DNA of 39,763 nt from Opitutales bacterium (GTDB lineage: Bacteria; Verrucomicrobiota; Verrucomicrobiia; Opitutales; UBA2987): NCBI GenBank assembly GCA_021772535.1, contig JAJFLV010000209.1, positions 1 through 39,763 on the forward strand. The letters are read 5' to 3'. The translations under genes were made by a program, and so were the position numbers. A model generated the notes under the pieces. The model saw nothing but the letters and a program-made list of their open reading frames with translations. It was not told the origin of the DNA and searched no databases. Positions 26,874-34,008 of this stretch are shown one piece after another (positions within the stretch are counted from its first letter, which is position 1; each line of letters starts with the position of its first letter).

Positions 26874-28385
26874 TTAAGACCTATAAGGATCACTGTAGTC
26901 TTCGGAAATATCAACCCAGACCGATTTTGTTTGTGTATATAAATCGAGCACTTCCCTTCCATTTTCGCGACCATAGCCACTCATTTTGAAACCTCCGAAG
27001 GGAACTGCCCAGTTGATCTTTCGATAGCAATTGATCCAAACGGAACCGGCTTTCAACCGCCGTGATATGCGGAGAGCCCGTTTGATGTCGCGTGTCCAGA
27101 CACCTGCCGCCAATCCATATTTTACGTCGTTTGCTTTTTCAATCAATTCATCCTCCCCTGAAAACCGAAAGACAGATACAACGGGGCCGAAAATTTCTTC
27201 CTGGGCAATACGCATCTCCGTCTTCAGCCCGGAAAAAACGGTCGGAAGAAAAAAGTAACCGGAAGCAATTTCCGCATTTTCAGGTGGTTTCCCGCCCGTC
27301 ATCAGGCAAGCTCCCTGGTCAATTCCACTTTGCACCATTTCCTTAATTTTTTCAAGTTGGGAATTGCAGGTTTGCGCTCCCATCTGGGTTTCCAGGTCCA
27401 GAGGATTGCCGACTCGTATTTGTTGTGTCCGCTTAACGAGTAAATCTAAAAATTCGTCGTAAATCCGATCGTGAACGAAGAGTCGCGACCCGGCAACGCA
27501 GGTTTGACCAGCAGCCACAAAGATTCCTGCCATTGCGCCGGTGACAGCTTCCTCCACATCATAGTCGTCGAAAATGATATTAGGAGATTTCCCGCCCAAT
27601 TCGAGGGAAACCCGCTTCACTCCATCGGCGGCGTAGTGGGCGATCTGTTTTCCGGTTTCAGTGCCGCCGGTAAACGTGATTTTATCGATCAGTGGATGCT
27701 GGGCCAGGGCTTTCCCCGCTCCGGTTCCGAACCCCGGGACAATATTGACAACTCCCGGCGGAAATCCGGCTTCCTTGATGATGTGCCCAAGCTCCAAGGC
27801 CGTGACCGGTGTATGCTCTGATGGTTTCAGCACAACGGTATTTCCTGCTGCAAGAGCGGGCGCTAGTTTAAAAGCAGCCATTAAAAGCGGCGAATTCCAG
27901 GGGAGGATGCATCCGCAAACCCCAACCGGTTCTCTCATGGTATGAACATGCAGGTCGTTATTTACTGGAATCGTTTTCCCCTCAATAGTTTCCGCCAACC
28001 CGGCAAAGTAATAATACCATTGGGCAATGGCCGGGAGTTCCACTCCGCCGGTTTCCCGGATGGCCTTGCCGTTATCAGTGGTTTCCAATTTCGCCAATCG
28101 GTCCGAATGTTTTAAAATTAAATCACCCAGGCGCCGAAGAATCCGGCCTCTTTCAGAAGCCGCCATGGTCTGCCAGGGACCATTATCAAAAGCCTTGCGG
28201 GCAGCCCGCACCGCGCGATCAATATCCTCTTCCCTACTCTCAGCCACCACTGCCCAAGGTTCGCCGGTTGCCGGGTTGGGACTTTCAAAGCGGTTGCCGG
28301 TTGATGGCTCAACCCATTCCCCACCAATAAATAAACGATCATAGACCTTCAATTCACAATCATCCTTTTTCCCTAGAATAGTCAT
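26874..28385 (-). CDS. NAD(P)-dependent aldehyde dehydrogenase
   Basis: Oxidises an aldehyde to the acid; the 503 residues carry a complete set of family residues: N164 in PWNSP, K187 in VLKPSE, E262 in LELGGKSPN and the nucleophile C296 in AAGQTCVAGS, followed by EEIFGPVVSV and a C-terminal PFGGFKMSGYGRENG. It resembles the large betaine/lactaldehyde/semialdehyde dehydrogenase group; substrate specificity cannot be read by eye. It lies 17 bases downstream of the unclassified TIM-barrel-like gene in the mannonate dehydratase unit. It may oxidise glyceraldehyde, lactaldehyde or a keto-acid semialdehyde formed by a lyase such as the divergent DapA-family protein (inference). Confidence 0.93.
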   Translation of the reverse strand: MTILGKKDDCELKVYDRLFIGGEWVEPSTGNRFESPNPATGEPWAVVAESREEDIDRAVRAARKAFDNGPWQTMAASERGRILRRLGDLILKHSDRLAKLETTDNGKAIRETGGVELPAIAQWYYYFAGLAETIEGKTIPVNNDLHVHTMREPVGVCGCILPWNSPLLMAAFKLAPALAAGNTVVLKPSEHTPVTALELGHIIKEAGFPPGVVNIVPGFGTGAGKALAQHPLIDKITFTGGTETGKQIAHYAADGVKRVSLELGGKSPNIIFDDYDVEEAVTGAMAGIFVAAGQTCVAGSRLFVHDRIYDEFLDLLVKRTQQIRVGNPLDLETQMGAQTCNSQLEKIKEMVQSGIDQGACLMTGGKPPENAEIASGYFFLPTVFSGLKTEMRIAQEEIFGPVVSVFRFSGEDELIEKANDVKYGLAAGVWTRDIKRALRISRRLKAGSVWINCYRKINWAVPFGGFKMSGYGRENGREVLDLYTQTKSVWVDISEDYSDPYRS

Positions 28386-28402
28386 AATACAATTAAGCTA
28401 CA

Positions 28403-29596
28403 TTAGGATTGTGCCAAAATCGAGCCTAACCATTCCAGATGCTGTTTGCGCGCCAGACCGTAATTGTAAAATGCAATTCCATCGCATCCACCGGCATGGT
28501 ACGCCTGAATAATTGCAGCAGTTTCGGATTCACTTTTCAGGTAATCCGGTTGCAGGAGTGGTAAAAATTCTACTTTCTCAGGCAGGTTGCTTCTTTTCTC
28601 CCTTACAAACCCGGCAATTTGATAAACATCGTAAGGCGGAGAGTCAAAAGTGCGATCAAGGAGAGAGTTTATTTCACTCGCCGGTAGTCCGGTTACATCG
28701 CCAGAACGGCTTTTCGGCATTCCCATTTGTATTTTAACGTCACCGTAGGACCGAACAATGGCCACAATCTCCTTAAAGAGCGAAAGAGCAATTTCAGTTC
28801 TCACTTCAAGAAATTTTCTCAATTCACCGCCAAAAAGGGTATCGAGAGTTTCGTCGGAAACAGGAATCATTTCTTCAGGGAGAGGATTGTGTTTTAGATT
28901 CTCCTCCAAGTATCCGGCCACTTGCCGTTTAAATTGAGCGCCATCCATACCCGCCTGGTCTGCCCTTTCCAAACAATGCGGACAAAAGCACAATCCCATT
29001 AAAAAACGCTGCAGTGGAGTCATTTCAACGAGGACTTTGGCATTGAGAAAGCCGTAATCGAAATGGCGGAAGCTCAAAGATTCCAGATTAACGGCCTGGG
29101 GCCTGTAGTTGGAAACGATGTCGTGGGTTAACGCCACCGCATAGGCTCGAACATCAGGATTGGAGGGACAAAGAAGGGCGAGGTAAGGGTTGTCAAAGGC
29201 ATCCACCTTTGCGCACTGCGGAAATTTGCGGGCCAGATAATGATTATAAAAATAAACGATCCAGGCACAAAATTCGACATTTCTCTCGGAGGCCGCTTCC
29301 TGGATGTGAGTTATGTAGTCTTCTCCATGAACAACCGGACTGGTCTGTGGTATGAGACATGTATTGGCATACAATTCGGATTGGGGTTGAAAATAGAGTG
29401 CTCCATGGTCGCCGTAATAAATTTTACGCCGAGGATTATGAGGCAGAAAGTAAGTCGCGATGTGATAACTCAAGGCGAGGCTAATGCTGTTGAATTCCGC
29501 TTTTCCGGAAATGAAATCCAGGGCATTTTCCACACCTTCATCGTGCAAATCCCAAGGGTAGGTAAAGATGGTCGCTGTTTTCTCTTTCAGCTTCAT
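28403..29596 (-). CDS. unclassified protein, probable TIM-barrel glycosidase-like fold
   Basis: A 397-residue protein that I do not recognise as a named family. There is no signal peptide. Features suggesting a TIM barrel are the strand-like openings TATIFTYPW, CAWIVYFYNHY (about 110-120), AVNLESL (E172 at a strand end, a possible catalytic acid), VKIQMGMP and VEFLPLL, and the closing DGIAFYNYGLA. A CFCPHC cluster (C203, C205, C208) could bind a metal or be structural. Similar layouts occur in uncharacterised glycoside-hydrolase-like proteins. It sits 22 bases after mannonate dehydratase and 17 before aldehyde dehydrogenase, so it probably acts on a uronate-related substrate (inference). Confidence 0.7.
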   Translation of the reverse strand: MKLKEKTATIFTYPWDLHDEGVENALDFISGKAEFNSISLALSYHIATYFLPHNPRRKIYYGDHGALYFQPQSELYANTCLIPQTSPVVHGEDYITHIQEAASERNVEFCAWIVYFYNHYLARKFPQCAKVDAFDNPYLALLCPSNPDVRAYAVALTHDIVSNYRPQAVNLESLSFRHFDYGFLNAKVLVEMTPLQRFLMGLCFCPHCLERADQAGMDGAQFKRQVAGYLEENLKHNPLPEEMIPVSDETLDTLFGGELRKFLEVRTEIALSLFKEIVAIVRSYGDVKIQMGMPKSRSGDVTGLPASEINSLLDRTFDSPPYDVYQIAGFVREKRSNLPEKVEFLPLLQPDYLKSESETAAIIQAYHAGGCDGIAFYNYGLARKQHLEWLGSILAQS

Positions 29597-29618
29597 GCCC
29601 AGGACTATCAGAATTCAA

Positions 29619-30578
29619 TCAGCGATAAACGGCTTGAATCATGGCTCGTATAAAACCAACGGCCAAGGCGCGTCCTTCTCTGTTTTGCCTGTCACCCGGA
29701 ATTTCCGGAGTGTGATCCATCATAAAGGGACCATGAAACCCGATATCGCGATAGGCGCACATGGCTTTATGCATATCCACATTTCCTTCGTCCACAAATA
29801 CTTCCTGGAAATTTTCGGAATTCCCGCGAACATTGCGAAAATGGACAGAAACGATTTTATTTTGCCGACCTATTCGGCGAATGGTTTCATAAACATCGAT
29901 CCCCATTTCCGTAATGCAACCCTGGCAGAAAAGCATGCCATTGGCAGGGCTGGGAACCATCTGAAAAATCTTTTCGTAATTCTCAATCGAGGAAATTATG
30001 CGCGGATAGCCCCCAAAAGGCTCTGAAATCGGCGGATCGTCCGGATGAAGAGCCAGTCGCACGTCGGCCTCTTCCGCTGCCGGCACAATACGCTGCAGCA
30101 AGTAATGTAGATTTTTCCACATCTGGTTTTCCGAAATTCTTAATTCCTGCTCTTCCTCAGGCAAACTCCGTTTATATTCCTCGTATGAAAAACTGCTATA
30201 GAGAGCGCCGCCACGTCCCTTTGTGGGCGTCGTCCGTATGATTGTGATGGGCTTGAAATTATAACCAAAAAAGGGGATACCAACCTTGCCCATTACCTTC
30301 AGGAGATCACACCACTGGTCGATTTTGCGATCTCTCCCCGCAAGGCCCAGAGAAATCTCATCAGGACATCTTTGAGCCAATGTCTGCAACTTTAGCCCGT
30401 GCCGCCCAACCATTCTTTTTGTGTCTTCGCAATAGTCGGCCATTTCCTCGATACTCTCCATTGCCGGCGGCGGGTAAATGGATAGACAATCCGCGCCGAT
30501 CGCCCTGCAAAAACTCAAATTTTCATCGCTTAAATTTTCAGTTCTCAGTTGTTCTTGTATGGTGGCAGAATTCTTCAT
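29619..30578 (-). CDS. uxuA: mannonate dehydratase (UxuA family)
   Basis: Converts D-mannonate to 2-keto-3-deoxy-gluconate in hexuronate catabolism, in the cytoplasm. From ATG 30578 the 319 residues show the family's metal and active-site motifs: LALHPDDPP (H178, D180), the Cys pair in FCQGCITEMG (C219, C221), VHFRNVRG (H246), FVDEGNVDM (D263) and MMDHTPE (D288, H289). This is shorter than E. coli UxuA but similar to the short bacterial forms. A longer in-frame start at 30629 exists, but AGGA 6 bases before 30578 supports the shorter one. It is first in a four-gene minus-strand unit and divergent from the DapA-family gene, which may use its product. A non-mannonate substrate within this family is possible. 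Confidence 0.85.
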   Translation of the reverse strand: MKNSATIQEQLRTENLSDENLSFCRAIGADCLSIYPPPAMESIEEMADYCEDTKRMVGRHGLKLQTLAQRCPDEISLGLAGRDRKIDQWCDLLKVMGKVGIPFFGYNFKPITIIRTTPTKGRGGALYSSFSYEEYKRSLPEEEQELRISENQMWKNLHYLLQRIVPAAEEADVRLALHPDDPPISEPFGGYPRIISSIENYEKIFQMVPSPANGMLFCQGCITEMGIDVYETIRRIGRQNKIVSVHFRNVRGNSENFQEVFVDEGNVDMHKAMCAYRDIGFHGPFMMDHTPEIPGDRQNREGRALAVGFIRAMIQAVYR

Positions 30579-30584
30579 AATAAA

Positions 30585-30588
30585 TCCT
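30585..30588 (-). promoter_or_regulatory. ribosome-binding site deciding the uxuA start
   Basis: On the minus strand AGGA precedes the ATG at 30578 by 6 bases. This supports the 319-residue form over the longer frame from 30629. Confidence 0.5.
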
Positions 30589-30668
30589 GGTTTAGGCCAA
30601 AGTTCAAAACATAGGGCATTCCGGCGCACGTCAATGCATCTCGGGATATCTGCAAATTAAAGCAATTG

Positions 30669-31622
30669 ATGAAAACATTATCTTCAAAAACACTTAGGGG
30701 ACTGTGGTCGGCCATTCTTACTCCCTGGAGCAAAGACAGCAACTTGGATGAAGGTATCCTTCGCCGAAATTGCCAAAAATTAGCCGCAGCCAAAGTGGAC
30801 GGCATTTACACAACCGACAGCGACGGTGAATTCTACGCGATTGAATTACAGGAATTCCAAAAAATAGCCAATGCATTTTCCCGTGCTGTCGAGCCGACTG
30901 GTGTTGACGCAGCCGTCGGCGTCAGTTGGAGCCATACTCAGGGAATCATTGACCGAATCAAAGCAGCATGTGACGCCGGCATCCCCAATGTCCATGTCGC
31001 ATTCCCCATTTTCATGCCCATGGCTACATCCGATATCGACAGGTTTTGGGGGGATCTGGCGGAAGCGGTTCCGCAAGCGCGCTGGATTCACTATGCTCAT
31101 AGGAGCTGTGGACCGTCATTGACAGGCCTTGATTATGCCCGGCTCTCGGAAAAATTCCCAGAACAATTTATCGGAACCAAAACCACTACCCAAATGACTT
31201 CCGCTTTAACGGAGATATTGGCCAATGCCGGCCATTTGGCCCATTTTGTCAGTGAATTCACTTTAGTGCAGGGGATGCTGCTGGGCGCTAAAGGTTGTAA
31301 CAGCTATTGGGTAAACGTATTGCCCGGCTGGATGCGGAATTATTTTGACGCCTGCTTGAAAGACGACTGGGAAACCGCGGCCCTACATTTGAAGAAACTG
31401 GTCAAATGGGAACTCACCGGGGTCCAGCCATTGCGCGAGGCGGGTCATAAGCACGGCATCATCGGCAAAGCCCGGGCGGACCTAACGAACTGGCTGGAAG
31501 AATCCGGTGAAACCCGCCCACCCTATTATTCCGTCTCCGAAGAGCTAAAGACCGAATTAAAAAAGGCCTTTGAAAGCTATTGGGCGGAGGAAATCGAGCG
31601 TGAAATATTTCCTCGACCATAA
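30669..31622 (+). CDS. DapA/NAL-family aldolase or dehydratase
   Basis: Class I lyase of the dihydrodipicolinate synthase/N-acetylneuraminate lyase superfamily, 317 residues. The Schiff-base Lys is K171 in FIGTKTTT, and the partner Tyr is Y142 in IHYAHRS. The usual GTTGE motif is replaced by TTDSDGEFYAI, so it is not a true DapA. Members with such changes act on 2-keto-3-deoxy sugar acids, hydroxyproline derivatives and similar substrates. It is divergent from mannonate dehydratase, 90 bases apart, so cleavage of 2-keto-3-deoxygluconate or a relative is a fair guess. An in-frame TTG at 30666 directly precedes the ATG; I use the ATG. It might be the first gene of the following plus-strand cassette, but a 152-base gap separates them. 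Confidence 0.87.
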   Translation: MKTLSSKTLRGLWSAILTPWSKDSNLDEGILRRNCQKLAAAKVDGIYTTDSDGEFYAIELQEFQKIANAFSRAVEPTGVDAAVGVSWSHTQGIIDRIKAACDAGIPNVHVAFPIFMPMATSDIDRFWGDLAEAVPQARWIHYAHRSCGPSLTGLDYARLSEKFPEQFIGTKTTTQMTSALTEILANAGHLAHFVSEFTLVQGMLLGAKGCNSYWVNVLPGWMRNYFDACLKDDWETAALHLKKLVKWELTGVQPLREAGHKHGIIGKARADLTNWLEESGETRPPYYSVSEELKTELKKAFESYWAEEIEREIFPRP

Positions 31623-31774
31623 AAATTAGATTTTTTCGGTACACTCCTCTAACTTTAATAAACAGGGTAGTGACTGATAAACAGTACAGTTGTTGTGGTT
31701 ACTAGAATAGCTTTAACAAGCCATAACTTGCCACCACACGAAAATTTCGCTACGGATAAAGTATCGAAACCGGT

Positions 31775-33193
31775 ATGGAAACTTCTAAAGTAGCAAACCT
31801 GTCCAAGGACGGAATTGAACGAATCGATCACTTTGGGAAATTGATCCCGGAGTGCCAATTGGAGGGGGAAAGGAGGAGCAACCAGGTCGTTCCAGCGCAC
31901 CCCAGCGGCATTCAATTAAGCAAAGATCGCTGGCTTCTTCTTTACGCCACCCGAATGTTCAGAGGTAATGACGACGACACCAGCATCGTTTACCAGATCA
32001 GGGAAAATACTCCGGATGGCAGGTTAATCAAGGAAGCTATGATGCAGCGTTCCATCAATGATTGGGATGCTTTGGGCGACGGTAAGGGGCGATTCGTCAA
32101 ACAGCATGGTCATCCCTGCGTTTTCGGGGTTCCTCAGGGAGCGAAAATCGGAGGAAAGCCCGCTAAAAGCGCTAATATATTTGTCCTCTTGTGGCGGATG
32201 GTAGCAAGGGAGTTCGACCCAATTGCCGATGCGGTCGAGGGGACGAATCCCGATCCTGAACTGGTCAATCACACCTCCACCACCGAATGGACCCAAGTGA
32301 GGTTAAGCGAGGATGGAAATGACATCGAAATTATTGAGGAAATTCGCCAATTGCGACAGGTCGGATACGGCGATAGTGGGCCTATTTTCTGTAACGCTGA
32401 GGATGCAGCGCATATGGTTCAAGGATATACACCACCCGTACCATATAACAAGGAGTGTACCGAATGGACTTTTTGCAATCATTTCGACCAGGCGCGGTTT
32501 GCCGCACTCAAATTCCGTTTTGATGAATCAAAGGGCCGATACGAATGGGTAGAGACTGGCCCTTATCTTTTTGCCCCTCGGTCACGCCATTCCGACGCAA
32601 GCCTTGCCCCCTATGGAGATTCCTGGGTTTGCGCTGTGCGGACGGATTTTGTGGTCAACCACGTCAGTTACGAAAAGGGCCTTAAATGGGTTCGAATGGA
32701 CGATCCTTTTTCCCAACCTCCCGAACCCGTTTATTATGAGTTTCCCGGGGTCAAGTCGCCCAAGACGGTTTACTTCTGTCCGGACGGGGTGCTCCGGCTT
32801 TTTTCAAGTGATTGCGAGATATCGCCTTACGGAAACCGTTGGGATCCCCTCTATTGCTGGAATATCGACCCGGACAACAACTTTGAAGCGTCCAACCAGC
32901 GTGTGGTATTCGATACGGTAAAAGCGGGCTTGCCCTTTAGGAGAGAGACCAGGCCCAAAGCGGATATGTGCAAACTGCTATTTCACAATGGAAATACCCA
33001 ATACATCATTCATCGGGTCAGTGCCGTCAGTATGAAAAAGGATCATATCCATACCGACCCTGAACCATGGGTTTTTCCCGCCATCAATGAAGAGGAAATG
33101 GCCAATTGCGCCATTTATGGAGCTAAAATCATCTACCGCGAAGCCTACCCTCAACATTGGGAATTGGATCATAATGAGAACGATAACGAGTAA
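31775..33193 (+). CDS. sialidase/BNR-like beta-propeller protein, not exported
   Basis: A 472-residue protein with no signal peptide. The layout suggests a six-bladed sialidase-like propeller: SGIQLSKDRWLLLYATRM, NIFVLLWRMV, TEWTQVRLSEDGN, FAPRSRHSDASLAPYGDSWV (a catalytic-site-like R and D) and FCPDGVLRLFSSD. I cannot name a substrate. Its stop overlaps the next ATG (TAATG), so it is translationally coupled with the PhyH-like oxygenase gene, and it heads a compact five-gene plus-strand cassette. It could be an intracellular glycosidase, a lyase or a binding protein. Confidence 0.65.
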   Translation: METSKVANLSKDGIERIDHFGKLIPECQLEGERRSNQVVPAHPSGIQLSKDRWLLLYATRMFRGNDDDTSIVYQIRENTPDGRLIKEAMMQRSINDWDALGDGKGRFVKQHGHPCVFGVPQGAKIGGKPAKSANIFVLLWRMVAREFDPIADAVEGTNPDPELVNHTSTTEWTQVRLSEDGNDIEIIEEIRQLRQVGYGDSGPIFCNAEDAAHMVQGYTPPVPYNKECTEWTFCNHFDQARFAALKFRFDESKGRYEWVETGPYLFAPRSRHSDASLAPYGDSWVCAVRTDFVVNHVSYEKGLKWVRMDDPFSQPPEPVYYEFPGVKSPKTVYFCPDGVLRLFSSDCEISPYGNRWDPLYCWNIDPDNNFEASNQRVVFDTVKAGLPFRRETRPKADMCKLLFHNGNTQYIIHRVSAVSMKKDHIHTDPEPWVFPAINEEEMANCAIYGAKIIYREAYPQHWELDHNENDNE

Positions 33194-34005
33194 TGAATCG
33201 AATTACAGAAGAACAATGGACCGCATTTAAGCGGGACGGTTTTCTCAACCTTGGGCGACTCCTGGATGGCGAAAGCCTCGATGCATTGCAAAATGAAATC
33301 GATGCCATCATGATGGGAGAGGCCGACATAAATTACGATAAATTGATGATGCAGCTCGACAGCAAATCCGGCAAAATTGAAGATGTAGGAGAGCAAACCC
33401 AGGGGTCTAAGGGAAGCACTCTCAATTACCGGAAAATTCAGAATCTCGAATATGATCCGGTTTTTCTTGAATACCTTCAGAGACCGCTTTTTCGAGAAGC
33501 CTGTCAGTATGTTTATGGACCCGATAGGCCTATTGCAATTTTCCGTGCCATGTTTATGAACAAGCCAGCCAATCGCGGCACCTGGCTTCCCTGGCACCAG
33601 GATCGTTGGCAAACTCTTGATCGTGATCCTCTTTTAACGATCTGGACTCCTCTCGATCCCTCAACGAAGGAAAATGGTTGCGTCCAGGTTATTCCAGGCA
33701 GCCACCGCAAGGGATTGATAAATCCGGGAGATAGATCAGGGTTCCTGGCGGAGGAACATATTCAGAAACACTGTCAGGCCGATAACATATTTTACATGGA
33801 ATTGGAAGCGGGAGAAGTTGTTTTACTTCACAATCACTTGTTGCACGCCTCGGATATTAACAGGAGTCCACAATCGCGCCGTGCCTTCAGTGTTTGTTAC
33901 ATGGATGCAGCCACACAGGATAAAAGAAATGACGTAACTTACCCGATCGCCTTCGGGCAAGAAGCTCTCACTCCTAGGCTCATCAAGGCTGCAATGGCCA
34001 ATTGA
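33193..34005 (+). CDS. phytanoyl-CoA dioxygenase (PhyH)-family oxygenase
   Basis: Non-haem iron, 2-oxoglutarate-dependent oxygenase of 270 residues. The iron-binding triad is visible as H135 and D137 in PWHQDRW and the distal H218 in LLHAS, followed by N223, S225 and R229/R230, the usual 2-oxoglutarate contacts. GCVQVIPGSHRKG lies between them, as usual for the family. Bacterial relatives hydroxylate many small molecules, so phytanate is unlikely to be the substrate. It is coupled to the propeller gene upstream by TAATG and is 3 bases before the double-propeller gene, so hydroxylation of a sugar-like or glycosidic substrate in the same pathway is inferred. Confidence 0.88.
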   Translation: MNRITEEQWTAFKRDGFLNLGRLLDGESLDALQNEIDAIMMGEADINYDKLMMQLDSKSGKIEDVGEQTQGSKGSTLNYRKIQNLEYDPVFLEYLQRPLFREACQYVYGPDRPIAIFRAMFMNKPANRGTWLPWHQDRWQTLDRDPLLTIWTPLDPSTKENGCVQVIPGSHRKGLINPGDRSGFLAEEHIQKHCQADNIFYMELEAGEVVLLHNHLLHASDINRSPQSRRAFSVCYMDAATQDKRNDVTYPIAFGQEALTPRLIKAAMAN

Positions 34006-34008
34006 GAA

